Shown: positions 17,390 to 26,133 of the stretch, piece after piece
How positions within the stretch are numbered: the stretch's first letter is position 1
How the letters are laid out: each line of letters begins with the position of its first letter
From: Paenarthrobacter nitroguajacolicus
GTDB lineage: Bacteria > Actinomycetota > Actinomycetes > Actinomycetales > Micrococcaceae
Direction of reading: 5' to 3'
Assembly (NCBI RefSeq): GCF_007786235.1
Contig: NZ_VNFK01000001.1
Coordinates: forward strand, 372,001-436,000
Length of the DNA stretch: 64,000 nt
Position numbers and translations under genes: made by a program
Notes under the pieces: model-generated
Told to the model about the DNA's origin: nothing
Seen by the model: the letters and a program-made list of their open reading frames with translations, nothing else
Databases searched by the model: none

Positions 17390-19933
17390 TCAAGCATCCA
17401 GTTTGGTCAGGGGCGCATACCGCAACAGCAGACGCTTCTCGCCGACGTCGAACTTCACCTTGGCAACTGTCTTGTCGCCAGCGCCCTCGACGCCCAGCAC
17501 TACGCCATTGCCAAAGCTCGTGTGGTTGACTTTGTCCCCCACCACCACGGAAATGACTTCCTTCTGCGGCTGGACCCTGTTGCGTGCGACGGCGGCAGGA
17601 ACGTCGGCGTCGAACCCTGCTGTGGGGCTGGCGGCAACTCCGCGGGAGGTGCCCGCACCCCAGAAGGAACCGCCATAGCGGTTGGAACCTATGGGTGCGC
17701 TGCCCCAGCCTCCCGCCTGGCGACTCATGCCTTCGCGCTTCCACTCCACCAGTTCGGAGGGTATTTCTTCGAGGAACTGGCTGGCAGGGTTGTACTGGCT
17801 TTGGCCCCACATGCTGCGGACCTCCGAGCGGGTGACGTACAGACGCTTGCGTGCACGCGTCAGGCCAACGTAAGCCAGCCGACGTTCCTCTGCGAGTTCC
17901 TTGGGATCCGTGGCCGAGCGTTGGTGCGGGAAGATTCCGTGCTCCATGCCGGTCAAGAAGACCACAGGGAACTCCAGGCCCTTTGCGGTGTGAAGCGTCA
18001 TGAGCGTGACGACTCCCATGCGCTTGGCTTCTGCCACCGCGGCATCAATGTCCGCGCCGGGAGCGTCGGGGATCTGGTCGGCGTCTGCCACCAACGAAAC
18101 CTGTTCCAGGAACTCGCCCAACGATCCGTCCGGGTTGTCGCGCTCATACTCACGGACTACGGCCACCAATTCGGCAAGGTTCTCCACACGGGATTCATCC
18201 TGCGGATCATTGCTCGCTCGCAATCCTGCAAGGTACCCGGTTTGCTCCAGCACGGCTTCGAGCGCCGCTGCGGCTCCCGAGCCGGACGCTACCTCAGCGA
18301 GGTCGTCGAGCAGCTTCACGAAGCCCAAAACAGCGTTGACCGAGCGCGTAGCCATGCCAGGCGCCTGGTCCGCCCGGCGCGCAGCAGCCATGAAGGATGT
18401 GCGCTCACGCTCCGCGAGGGCAGCTACTGCTCCCTCGGCGCGGTCGCCGATCCCCCGCTTGGGTTCGTTCAACACGCGGCGGAGGTTGACGTCGTCGTCC
18501 GGGTTCACCAAGACGCGCAGGTACGCCAGCGCATCCTTGATTTCCTTGCGTTCGTAGAAGCGGGTGCCGCCAACAACTTTGTACGGCAGGCCAACCCGGA
18601 CCAGGACATCTTCGATGGATCGGGATTGTGCGTTGGTCCGGTAGAAGATGGCGACATCGCCGGGACGCAGGCCTTCCTCGTCCTGCAGGCGGTCAATCTC
18701 CTTGGCAATGAACTGGGCTTCGTCGTGCTCGTTCTCACCCACGTAGCCGACGATCTTCTCGCCGTCGCCCTCCGCGGTCCACAATCGCTTTTCCTGGCGG
18801 TTGGGGTTGCGGGAAATCACCGAGTTGGCCGCGCTGAGGATGTTCTGCGTGGACCGGTAGTTCTGCTCCAGTTTGATGGTGCGGGCGTTGGGGTAGTCGG
18901 CCTCGAACTCCACGATGTTGCGGATGTCCGCGCCGCGGAAGGCATAGATGGACTGGTCGGAGTCGCCCACCACCGTCAGTTCGCTGGGTTGGACGTCCGT
19001 ATCCGTCCCCAGGCCCACGATTTCCCTGACCAAGGCGTACTGGGCGTGGTTGGTGTCCTGGTACTCGTCCACCAGGACGTGCCGGAAACGCCGGCGGTAG
19101 GACTCTGCGAGCGCCGGGAAAGCCCTGAACATGTACACGGTTTCCGCAATGAGGTCGTCGAAGTCCATGGCGTTCGCCTGGCGGAGTCGCTGCGTGTAGC
19201 CCTTGAAGACCTCGGCCACGGCGGTTTCAAAGGGGTCGTTGTAGTTGGCGGAAGAAGCGTAGGAATCGGCGTCGATCAGTTCGTTCTTGAGGGCCGAAAT
19301 TTTGTGCTGAATGGCCTTGGGCGCGAACTTCTTGGGATCAAGGTCCAGGTTCTTGGCCACCAGGGTGATGAGGCGCAGCGAGTCCGCGGAGTCGTAGATG
19401 GAGAAGTTGGAGTTGAGTCCAACGTTGGCTGCTTCCCGGCGGAGAATCCGGACGCAGGAGGAGTGGAAGGTGGAGATCCACATACCCTTGGCCCGGGCCC
19501 CCACCAAGGCTTCGATGCGTTCCCGCATTTCTGCCGCTGCCTTGTTGGTGAAGGTAATGGCCAGGATTTCGCCGTGGTGTGCCCGCTTGGTAGCAATGAG
19601 GTAGGCGATCCTGTTACTCAGCACACGGGTCTTGCCGGAGCCGGCCCCGGCCACGATCAGCAGGGGGCTGCCTGCGTGCTTGACTGCCTCTTCCTGCTGT
19701 GGATTCAGCCCCTGAAGCAAGGCGTCGGCAGTTGGCAGGCCGGAGCCACCTTGGTTGCCCCACCCTCCCGACGCCGGGCTCTGCGGACTGTCCGGAGACG
19801 CGCCGTTTCCGTCCTGGAGGCGGGCGCCGGACGCGCCACCGCCGGAGTGGGAAAGCTCCGGGGCAGCCTTGACTGCGGCTTTGGTGCCAGCTTTGAAGGG
19901 TCCGTCTGCGTAGGGGTCAAACAACATATCCAT
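17390..19933 (-). CDS. pcrA: ATP-dependent DNA helicase PcrA/UvrD
   Basis: A superfamily 1A 3'-5' helicase for nucleotide excision repair and removal of RecA or stalled polymerase. It is 847 residues long from ATG 19933. Walker A AGAGSGKT is at 95-102, then 'VDEYQDTNHAQ' (motif II), 'GDSDQSIYAFRGAD' (III), 'LMTLHTAKGLEFPVVF' (V) and 'VGLTRARKRLYVTRS' (VI). The C-terminal ~45 residues form the Tudor-like RNA-polymerase contact ('HTSFGNGVVLGVEG'). The N-terminus carries an unusually long disordered extension of about 75 residues before the first helicase motif. The ORF could start 11 codons earlier, but the sequence there is non-family. Confidence 0.95.
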   Translation of the reverse strand: MDMLFDPYADGPFKAGTKAAVKAAPELSHSGGGASGARLQDGNGASPDSPQSPASGGWGNQGGSGLPTADALLQGLNPQQEEAVKHAGSPLLIVAGAGSGKTRVLSNRIAYLIATKRAHHGEILAITFTNKAAAEMRERIEALVGARAKGMWISTFHSSCVRILRREAANVGLNSNFSIYDSADSLRLITLVAKNLDLDPKKFAPKAIQHKISALKNELIDADSYASSANYNDPFETAVAEVFKGYTQRLRQANAMDFDDLIAETVYMFRAFPALAESYRRRFRHVLVDEYQDTNHAQYALVREIVGLGTDTDVQPSELTVVGDSDQSIYAFRGADIRNIVEFEADYPNARTIKLEQNYRSTQNILSAANSVISRNPNRQEKRLWTAEGDGEKIVGYVGENEHDEAQFIAKEIDRLQDEEGLRPGDVAIFYRTNAQSRSIEDVLVRVGLPYKVVGGTRFYERKEIKDALAYLRVLVNPDDDVNLRRVLNEPKRGIGDRAEGAVAALAERERTSFMAAARRADQAPGMATRSVNAVLGFVKLLDDLAEVASGSGAAAALEAVLEQTGYLAGLRASNDPQDESRVENLAELVAVVREYERDNPDGSLGEFLEQVSLVADADQIPDAPGADIDAAVAEAKRMGVVTLMTLHTAKGLEFPVVFLTGMEHGIFPHQRSATDPKELAEERRLAYVGLTRARKRLYVTRSEVRSMWGQSQYNPASQFLEEIPSELVEWKREGMSRQAGGWGSAPIGSNRYGGSFWGAGTSRGVAASPTAGFDADVPAAVARNRVQPQKEVISVVVGDKVNHTSFGNGVVLGVEGAGDKTVAKVKFDVGEKRLLLRYAPLTKLDA

Positions 19934-19970
19934 GGTGCCTACCAGTCTAGGCGGTGCCCCCGACACTATA

Positions 19971-20048
19971 GGGCGCGGTGGTCAGCCGCGGCGGCTCCTA
20001 GGCAAATTGGGGCGCGGTGGTCAGCCGCGGCGGCTCCTAGGCAAATTG
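19971..20048. repeat. 39-bp tandem duplication covering the 3' end of the hisN-like gene
   Basis: Two 39-bp units (19971-20009 and 20010-20048), essentially identical. The right-hand unit contains the last codons and stop of the phosphatase gene; the left-hand unit repeats the same codons and stop in its 3' untranslated region. Each unit contains AGCCGC-G-GCGGCT, able to fold. Confidence 0.9.
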
Positions 20049-20882
20049 GGGCACGGAGGTTAGGGCCGCACTCAACTCGCGGACCGCCGTCGGGCCTCCT
20101 GCCACGAACCAGTTCATCCCGTTGACCTTGACGACGGCGGTGTCCCCGCCTGCCGCTCGGACGATCGCCTTACCCGGGAGCCAGTCCCATTCAGGGCAGC
20201 TGTGCTGGAACCAGCAACCGAGTTCGCCGTCGGCGACGCGGCCGAGGTCGCAGGAACCGGAACCAAACATCCGCAGGGATGCGGCGGAGACTGCCGCTGC
20301 GTGCCACGGCATGGCAGTGCGAGGGTCCGCAAGCCAGGTGGGGTGGATGTAGGTGGCAGCGCAGATTTCGGCAACAGCAGCATCGCCCGCGCCGGAAATG
20401 GGGTCGCCGTTGAGAGTGGCCGGATGGTCCTCACCACCCAGCCAAAGCTTGTCCAGTTCAGGCTGGTAGATGGCCCCCAACAGCACCGAAGGGTCCACCA
20501 CCGGGTTGCCGCCGTGGTCGGAATCGTCACGTTTGAGGGCGATGGCCGAGCACCAGTATGTGGAGCCGTGCAGGAAGTTATAGGTGCCGTCAACAGGATC
20601 GATCACCCAGGTGCGTCCGCTGGTGCCCGCCACCGAGGCGCCTTCTTCGCCGAGGATGCCGTCTTCCGGGCGGCAGCGCCGCAACTGGTCCAGGACGTAA
20701 GCCTCTGCCGCGTGGTCCGCGGCCGTGACGACGTCGGAAATGGACGTCTTGCGTTCGCCCTGGAGGCCGCCCATCCGCATGAGCAGCGCCAGCTGGCCTG
20801 CTTCACGGACCAGCGCACTGGCCAATTGGTAGTCATCGAGGGAAGGATCGAGTTCAGTTGCGGTGTGCCTGCCGGTGGTCAT
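20037..20882 (-). CDS. Inositol-monophosphatase-family protein, probable histidinol-phosphatase HisN
   Basis: A Mg-dependent, Li-sensitive-type phosphatase of 281 residues. Metal-site motifs are GEEG at 78-81, 'WVIDPVDGTYNFLHG' at 92-106 and 'CPEWDWLPGKAIVRAAGG' near the C-terminus. In actinobacteria, members with this pattern include the histidinol-phosphatase HisN and inositol-1-phosphatases. The substrate cannot be read from sequence, and this gene is not next to his or iol genes. Its last four codons and stop lie in a 39-bp tandem duplication. The start ATG 20882 faces a rightward membrane-protein gene only 24 bp away, so their promoters overlap. Confidence 0.88.
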   Translation of the reverse strand: MTTGRHTATELDPSLDDYQLASALVREAGQLALLMRMGGLQGERKTSISDVVTAADHAAEAYVLDQLRRCRPEDGILGEEGASVAGTSGRTWVIDPVDGTYNFLHGSTYWCSAIALKRDDSDHGGNPVVDPSVLLGAIYQPELDKLWLGGEDHPATLNGDPISGAGDAAVAEICAATYIHPTWLADPRTAMPWHAAAVSAASLRMFGSGSCDLGRVADGELGCWFQHSCPEWDWLPGKAIVRAAGGDTAVVKVNGMNWFVAGGPTAVRELSAALTSVPQFA

Positions 20883-20906
20883 GGTTCCAGCTTAGGTGGC
20901 GGGATA

Positions 20907-21536
20907 ATGAATGACATGGCCAAGACACCAGCCCAGCGCATCAAGAAGCACGGATCCAAGGCAGTGGTTCCGGACCACTCGCTGCCTCCCGTGATCAACA
21001 ACACCACGCAGCGCACACCTGAGAAGGCGCAGAGCAACTCCAAGCTCATCGTGATCGCCGGCGTTGTGGCCAGCCTGTTCCTTTTTTGGTATCTGCACCT
21101 GCTGACCCTGAATCAGATGACTCAGCTCTCCGGCGGCTTGGCCATGCCGGACTCGCTGATCGGCGGATTCTCGCAGGATTACGTGGCCCAGCTTCGCGAT
21201 GCGATGGACGAGTCGGCGCGCGGCCAACTGAACTATGTCCATAAGACCGCCGGCACGCTGTTCCCGTTGATCTTCGGGTTCAGCTGGCTGTTGCTGATCG
21301 GCACTAACGTAGCGCGGAAGTCCTGGCGCTGGGCCATGTGGGCGGCGCCCCTGCTGTTCGCCGTGGCCCACCTCTGGTCCAACGTCGCCATCGATTCGAT
21401 GCTGGCAGCGGAAACGCCCGACGCCGGCTCGGTGGCCTTGGCTTCCGGCCTCACCGTTGCGTCGTGGGTGCTGTTCCTGCTTAGCCTCGTCTGCGGAGTA
21501 GTGGCTGTGTTCCTGGGGAGGAAAAACCGCAGCTGA
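20907..21536 (+). CDS. Integral membrane protein of unknown function
   Basis: A 209-residue protein with a charged cytoplasmic N-terminus (about 50 residues) and four predicted helices: about 52-71, 112-132, 138-157 and 175-203. Between helices 1 and 2 is an external loop of about 40 residues with several acidic residues. I do not recognise a family. I chose ATG 20907 (AGGTGG about eight bases upstream); ATG 20916 three codons later is nearly as good. The much longer open frame upstream is the antisense shadow of the phosphatase gene. Confidence 0.7.
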   Translation: MNDMAKTPAQRIKKHGSKAVVPDHSLPPVINNTTQRTPEKAQSNSKLIVIAGVVASLFLFWYLHLLTLNQMTQLSGGLAMPDSLIGGFSQDYVAQLRDAMDESARGQLNYVHKTAGTLFPLIFGFSWLLLIGTNVARKSWRWAMWAAPLLFAVAHLWSNVAIDSMLAAETPDAGSVALASGLTVASWVLFLLSLVCGVVAVFLGRKNRS

Positions 21537-21658
21537 ACCGCCGACTGCCCAGGGTGGTTCCGCCAAGGGCACATCTCCCCATTCCTCCCGCGTCGACCCC
21601 CTGAGTAGGGTGAAGCTCGTCGGCGTCGCGTGCCGGCGAATCGACATTGGGGGAAATC

Positions 21659-22438
21659 ATGGGGGCACCACGGGCGGATGCAGCGCTCAACATCCTTGAG
21701 GTCAGCGGACTCGCTTGGGCCGAAACGGTCCGCCGAGCCATGGAGTCGATGCCGTTTGAACCGGATGCCGACGTGTCCAGGCTCTGGGCGTCGGCGCAGG
21801 TCCGGATCGGCCGGGAACTGGATGGCGTGGATCACCGGGACGTCAGGGCCGAACTGCGCCGGGCTGGAATCGTAGACTCCCAAGGGGTCCTCGTACCCCA
21901 GTGGATTCTGGCCGTGGGCATCGCCGCCACGGCTCCCGTGAAGGCCGCCACCGTGGTGCAGTGGCCGGACCAGTCCATCCATACGGAAACAGGACTGGCG
22001 GGAGGGCGGGGTGTCGGCGTCACCTATCGGCGCCGGATCCGGCACCAGCCGGACGGTTCAGCGGTGACGGAAGTCCGCAACGCCGTGGAGGTTTCCTTCT
22101 TCCAGGAGGAAGACGCCTGGGCGGCCCTCAGCCGCCATTTCCCCGACCTCTCGGAACATCGCACGGTGCCGCACGACGCCGTTGCCACCGGCACCACCAT
22201 CCATCTTGAGGTTTCGGCCAGCCAGGCAGGGCCAGGGTGGAACGGGCACCCCTTTGCCAGCCGGCACATGTGGTCAATGACGGACCGACTCTATTCTGTG
22301 GGAACCGATCCAGCAGACGGAAACACGCCCACCTTGACTGCCGTTCCCGGCACTGACATCGGCCGCGAGTTTGCTTGGCGCCTGCTGGGCGCCCGCGAGT
22401 ACTTGGCCAGCGCTGCGGACGGGAAGGCCCGCGCATGA
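21659..22438 (+). CDS. Hypothetical protein upstream of the WXG100-hydrolase fusion
   Basis: A 259-residue soluble protein without signal peptide or membrane helix. It overlaps the downstream WXG100-hydrolase gene by ATGA, so the two are translationally coupled and probably act together. Its position before a WXG100 gene recalls EspG-like chaperones of type VII secretion, but I see no motif that proves it. ATG 21659 follows GGGGGAA; an in-frame TTG four codons upstream is possible. The sequence has several Trp residues and an acidic middle ('EVSFFQEEDAW'). Confidence 0.65.
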   Translation: MGAPRADAALNILEVSGLAWAETVRRAMESMPFEPDADVSRLWASAQVRIGRELDGVDHRDVRAELRRAGIVDSQGVLVPQWILAVGIAATAPVKAATVVQWPDQSIHTETGLAGGRGVGVTYRRRIRHQPDGSAVTEVRNAVEVSFFQEEDAWAALSRHFPDLSEHRTVPHDAVATGTTIHLEVSASQAGPGWNGHPFASRHMWSMTDRLYSVGTDPADGNTPTLTAVPGTDIGREFAWRLLGAREYLASAADGKARA

Positions 22439-23901
22439 GCCTCTACGGTATGGATGTGGAAAGTGGGCGTCGCCTCAGCGACGAGTTTGCCCGCAGCAGC
22501 AATCGGCTCCTGGATCTGAGCGGCAACCTGACACCCATCATCAGCAATGTCGAATGGCGGGGCGAGGACGGTCAGCGTTTCACGAATGACTGGATGGGGT
22601 ACCGCCGCCAGCTGGTCGCCGCGGCCCATGCCCTCGCTGCGGCGTCCGAGGCTGTGAAACGGAACGTTGAGGAGCAGGCAACTGTCAGCAGCAGCACGAC
22701 TGCTGGCGCCGGCCGGTCCAGCGGCACATCACTGCTTGATCGGCTCTTCGACTCCGCAGCGGACGCGGCGGAGGACCTGTGGGACTCCGCCGGAGTGGTC
22801 ACGTCAGTGCTCGAGGATCCAGCGCTGAACGCGTGGCACGTGGTCCAGGATGCGATGCCCGGTCCGTTGGGGAACCTGATGGATGCCGGAGAGAACCATG
22901 CCTCCCGGTTCGGTGATTTTGTGAATATGGGGTGGGGTTGGCTCGCAACGGGCGAACCGCCGTCCGTCACCGAACTCTTTTCCAACGGCGTCCTGTTCCT
23001 GGCTGCTACCTGGAACACCGCCGCCACTGCCGGCAGTTTCGGTTTCCTCAACCCCCACCTGTTCGATGACGGCAGGCCGGTCGCCGGGGAGCCAATCCCC
23101 GTGGGTGTAGGAAACCAGGACGAAACAGACCAGAACGGGCGAACAGTCACACCCGCCCCTTCCAGCATCAGCGCCATCCTTGCCGCCACCGACGCCGCCT
23201 ACAGCGACCCCGGAATGGCGGGGACGCCGGATACCGGCATCCGGATCACCACCGTCGAGAAACCAGGCGAGCCACCCGCCTACATCGTCAGCATTCCCGG
23301 GACCACTCGATGGTTGCCGGACGGTGCGGCAAATCCCACCGACCTCACCGGGAACCTCGAACTTGCGGGCGGCAACTTATCCACCGCCGCCGAGGCCGTT
23401 CAACTTGCCATGGAGAAAGCCGGCATCCCCCAGGACGCTCCCGTCATGTTGTCCGGGCACTCCCAAGGTGGCATGATCGCCACAGCCCTGGCGGCGGACA
23501 GTGGGTTCACCGATCAGTTTAATGTCACCAACGTGGTCACGTTCGGCTCCCCCGTTGACTCCACACCGATTCCGCCGTCCATCGACGTCCTGGCCCTCCA
23601 GCACAGTGGGGATCCTGTTCCGCGGGTGGATTTGGAAGATGCCACCGTGGTGCCGGGCGTAGGCGTCACTGCCAGCCGGGACAACAACGCCACGGTCGTG
23701 ACGTTGCCTAATCCGGACATCCAACCGGGAATCGCCGGGATCAGCTACCACGACTCCTATCGTTACGTTGCCTCCGTGGCGGAGCAGGAGGCCGGGGGTC
23801 CGATTGCCCAGTACAGTCAACAAGAATCCACACAACAATTTCTGACCAGCAATGCCAGCCAGGTCACCTCCACGGTGTCCAATATCTCCCGAAAGCAGTA
23901 A
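22435..23901 (+). CDS. WXG100-like N-terminus fused to an alpha/beta hydrolase
   Basis: A 488-residue predicted type VII-linked protein. The first ~85 residues form a helical hairpin pattern with W41-R-G43 at the turn, as in WXG100 proteins. A linker with helices follows to about 240, including a hydrophobic stretch near 'NGVLFLAATWNTAATAG'. From about 270 on it is an alpha/beta hydrolase with the nucleophile elbow 'GHSQG' (S343) and plausible triad partners D393 ('HSGDPVP') and H439 ('SYHDSYRY'). Start ATG 22435 overlaps the upstream stop. A small lipoprotein gene follows after 2 nt. Substrate could be a lipid, peptidoglycan ester or mycolate-like ester; unknown. Confidence 0.82.
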   Translation: MSLYGMDVESGRRLSDEFARSSNRLLDLSGNLTPIISNVEWRGEDGQRFTNDWMGYRRQLVAAAHALAAASEAVKRNVEEQATVSSSTTAGAGRSSGTSLLDRLFDSAADAAEDLWDSAGVVTSVLEDPALNAWHVVQDAMPGPLGNLMDAGENHASRFGDFVNMGWGWLATGEPPSVTELFSNGVLFLAATWNTAATAGSFGFLNPHLFDDGRPVAGEPIPVGVGNQDETDQNGRTVTPAPSSISAILAATDAAYSDPGMAGTPDTGIRITTVEKPGEPPAYIVSIPGTTRWLPDGAANPTDLTGNLELAGGNLSTAAEAVQLAMEKAGIPQDAPVMLSGHSQGGMIATALAADSGFTDQFNVTNVVTFGSPVDSTPIPPSIDVLALQHSGDPVPRVDLEDATVVPGVGVTASRDNNATVVTLPNPDIQPGIAGISYHDSYRYVASVAEQEAGGPIAQYSQQESTQQFLTSNASQVTSTVSNISRKQ

Positions 23902-23903
23902 AC

Positions 23904-24323
23904 GTGCGCACACTCTTCACGGCGGTCCTGTCTGCCGCTTTCGCGGGGCTGCTCCTTGTTGGCCTTTGCGCTTGCGGACCCGGAGGCGCTTCCAAAGCTG
24001 AACGTCTTGGTAAGGACATAAAGGACGCAGCGATGTCAGTCCCTGGTGTGGAGTCGGCCAGCGTGAACGTCAATATGAACACGTCCGGGAACTTCATCAG
24101 CGTCAAATTGGTGGGGAACAGCACAGATCAAACCGCCCTTGCGGACGTACTGGGCAATGCCCTGCCACCTATGTTGGAGAAAACCAAGGACGTGGAATCG
24201 GGGTCCTTCGCCATCAGCATCTTCTCCCCGGACGATTCAGTCTCGGCAGGGGCATCCGCGCTTGGCTATACCGGCGGAAAATCGCTGAGCAACTTCCGCG
24301 ATTACTTCCTCAGCGGTTCCTGA
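23904..24323 (+). CDS. Small lipoprotein downstream of the WXG100-hydrolase
   Basis: A 139-residue predicted lipoprotein. The N-terminal hydrophobic segment ends in 'LCAC', giving a lipidated Cys at 24. The mature part starts with 'KDIKDAAMSVPGVESASVNVNM', reminiscent of a heavy-metal/ferredoxin-like beta-alpha-beta fold, but no metal motif is visible. GTG start two bases after the hydrolase stop, so it belongs to the same operon. An immunity or partner role toward the hydrolase is only a guess from position. Its 3' end overlaps the convergent DUF998 gene by 14 bp. Confidence 0.75.
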   Translation: MRTLFTAVLSAAFAGLLLVGLCACGPGGASKAERLGKDIKDAAMSVPGVESASVNVNMNTSGNFISVKLVGNSTDQTALADVLGNALPPMLEKTKDVESGSFAISIFSPDDSVSAGASALGYTGGKSLSNFRDYFLSGS

Positions 24324-25095
24324 GTCCCTTCCGTTCTGTGTAGAGCCTCTGGGCAATCACCAGTCCCGCAGCTGCCAGCCCAATTGTCACCGGGTATCCC
24401 ATGAACCGCTCCAAGGTGCCCGGCTGGGGCACGTCCATTCCGGTAGCGCCACCGATCACCAGCGCCACGAGGCAGCTCAGTCCGCAGGCAAAAAGGAACC
24501 AGCTAACGGGCGTCTGACGGAACCACAGGATGCCCAACAGGAGCAGGGCAAACCCTCCGCCGATGAAGAACATCAGCGCTCCTGCAAAATGCCAGGGTGA
24601 GTCCAGGTCTTCAGGCACCAACCCCACAATGACCGTCCCAATGCCGGCCACTGCGGTAAGGATGCGGATGGCAACCGCTACCATCCAAGGCGCTGTCAGC
24701 ACTCGGGTGGGCAACGAATCATGGGCTACAGCGCGGAAACGCCTGGCCGCCACGCCCGGCCGTGCCGCGACGCACAGGAGACCCGCGGTCAGGAATACGG
24801 CGCCCAGGAGGATGCCCAGACCCTGGACCACAAACGAGGCGTTCATCAGCCAATGCAAAGGCGAACAAACGGCCCTGTCCTCGTACACACCGCAGGACAC
24901 CGCTCCGAGGTCGCTGATGTATCCGGTAGCCCTGCTATAGGGTTCCGGCCCAGCCCATGCCTCGATGACGGCGGCCTCCGCCACGAAGTACTGGACCACG
25001 CTCAGTTGCGCCCAGCCGCCAATGTTTGCCCGGACGCTGCGGACATCGGGAAAGAAGGATCCGGCCTGAACCGCCGCCGCTGAATGCCCTTTCAT
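24310..25095 (-). CDS. DUF998 family membrane protein
   Basis: A 261-residue protein with about six transmembrane helices. The segment 'AWAGPEPYSRATGYISDLG' after the first helix is the DUF998 hallmark. Function is unknown in the family. I chose ATG 25095; the open frame extends 45 codons further, but that part runs toward the tRNA promoter region and has no protein-like character. The 3' end overlaps the lipoprotein gene on the opposite strand by 14 bp. Confidence 0.8.
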   Translation of the reverse strand: MKGHSAAAVQAGSFFPDVRSVRANIGGWAQLSVVQYFVAEAAVIEAWAGPEPYSRATGYISDLGAVSCGVYEDRAVCSPLHWLMNASFVVQGLGILLGAVFLTAGLLCVAARPGVAARRFRAVAHDSLPTRVLTAPWMVAVAIRILTAVAGIGTVIVGLVPEDLDSPWHFAGALMFFIGGGFALLLLGILWFRQTPVSWFLFACGLSCLVALVIGGATGMDVPQPGTLERFMGYPVTIGLAAAGLVIAQRLYTERKGLRNR

Positions 25096-25203
25096 GATCG
25101 CCAGCCTAGCCGTGTTCGGGCAGCGCCCCGGCAGCTTGTATGCTTGTAGTCGTGTCCGGGCCCTTGAGCTCCAGCAGTGGGATTCTGAGCCATGGACACA
25201 CAG

Positions 25204-25276
25204 GCCCTCGTAGCTCAGTGGATAGAGCACGGCTCTCCTAAAGCCGGTGTCGTTGGTTCGATTCCAATCGAGGGCA
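25204..25276 (+). tRNA. tRNA-Arg (anticodon CCT)
   Basis: A full cloverleaf can be drawn: acceptor GCCCTCG/CGAGGGC with discriminator A, D arm GCTC...GAGC, anticodon stem CGGCT/AGCCG around loop CTCCTAA, a five-base variable loop GTGTC, and T arm GTTGG-TTCGATT-CCAAT. The anticodon CCU reads AGG. CCA is not encoded. Length 73 nt. Confidence 0.97.
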
Positions 25277-25277
25277 C

Positions 25278-25736
25278 TTGAACCACCAGCAGCCCATCCA
25301 GGACTTGCGGGCCTATCTGGCCGGCAGCTGGGCTGTGGAGCGAACCCTCCTGGATCGGGCCTCAGGCACCCGCGGAAGCTTTTCCGGCGTCGTGCTGTAC
25401 ACCGAAAACCCCGACGGCGGCCTGGACTACCGCGAAGACGGCACCATGCATTGGCCTACTCATACAGGCCCGGCGTTCCGCGAGTACGTGCTCGCGCCGG
25501 GTGCTGCGCCGGATTCCCTGGAGGTGTTTTTCCCCGACGGCCGGCCTTTCCACGTCATGGCCTTCTCCGAAAAGGGCCACGAGGACAAGCACTGGTGCGA
25601 TCCCGACGACTACCGGGTCACCTACACGTACAACGGCCCGGATTCATTCAGCTTCACCTGGGATGTCCGTGGACCCGCCAAGGATCTGTTGCTTGAATCG
25701 CACCTTGTCCGAATCAACGCCGGGAGGCAAGAGTGA
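25278..25736 (+). CDS. DUF6314 family protein
   Basis: A protein of about 152 residues with a beta-rich, lipocalin-like pattern ('GSWAVERTLLDR', 'GSFSGVVLYTE', 'HVMAFSEKGHEDKHWCDPDDYRVTY'). Function unknown. It begins only one base after the tRNA-Arg 3' end: the first possible start is TTG 25278, the next in-frame candidate TTG 25305, and neither has a good ribosome-binding site. Family conservation seems to begin at about 'DLRAYLAGSW', so the true start is close to these. The stop overlaps the Nudix start (GTGA). Confidence 0.78.
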   Translation: MNHQQPIQDLRAYLAGSWAVERTLLDRASGTRGSFSGVVLYTENPDGGLDYREDGTMHWPTHTGPAFREYVLAPGAAPDSLEVFFPDGRPFHVMAFSEKGHEDKHWCDPDDYRVTYTYNGPDSFSFTWDVRGPAKDLLLESHLVRINAGRQE

Positions 25737-26131
25737 CAGCCACGCACCTTATTGTGGTCAGCGCCGTCTGCGTCTACAACAACGACGGGCACCTCCTGAC
25801 CGTCCGCAAGCGCGGCACAGACAAATTCATGCACCCCGGCGGCAAACCCGAACCCGGCGAAACCGCGGCCCAAGCTGCTGCACGGGAGCTGTCCGAGGAA
25901 GTCGGCATCGAGGTATCGCCGGAGCATCTGGAGCCACTGGGTGTCTGGCTCGCCGTGGCCGCCAACGAAGCGGCCACCACCATCGAAGCAACTGTCTTCA
26001 CCGCGCCCGGAACCTGGGAAGCGCACCCTTCGGCCGAGATCGCGGAAATCCGCTGGCTGGACCTTGAAGCGCCGTTGCCCACAGACCTGGCGCCGCTACT
26101 GACGGACCACGTCCTTCCAGCGCTCAAGTAG
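25733..26131 (+). CDS. Nudix hydrolase
   Basis: A 132-residue pyrophosphohydrolase of the Nudix superfamily. The Nudix box GX5EX7REUXEEXGU is present at about residues 37-59 ('GGKPEPGETAAQAA', then 'RELSEEVGIEV'), coordinating Mg2+. Likely substrates are oxidised nucleotides (MutT-like) or other nucleoside diphosphate derivatives; none can be assigned. The GTG start overlaps the DUF6314 stop by four bases, so the pair is translationally coupled. It converges with the ABC exporter gene two bases after its stop. Confidence 0.9.
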   Translation: MTATHLIVVSAVCVYNNDGHLLTVRKRGTDKFMHPGGKPEPGETAAQAAARELSEEVGIEVSPEHLEPLGVWLAVAANEAATTIEATVFTAPGTWEAHPSAEIAEIRWLDLEAPLPTDLAPLLTDHVLPALK

Positions 26132-26133
26132 CG

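Noticed and set aside
16964-20125. A rightward open frame of over 1000 codons
   Set aside because: It is antisense to pcrA, whose helicase motifs are all intact; the frame arises from high-GC codon bias and its product has no recognisable domains.
25204-25276. tRNA-Arg as an integration site of a genomic island
   Set aside because: No integrase and no repeated tRNA 3' end was seen on either side; the following genes are ordinary chromosomal ones.
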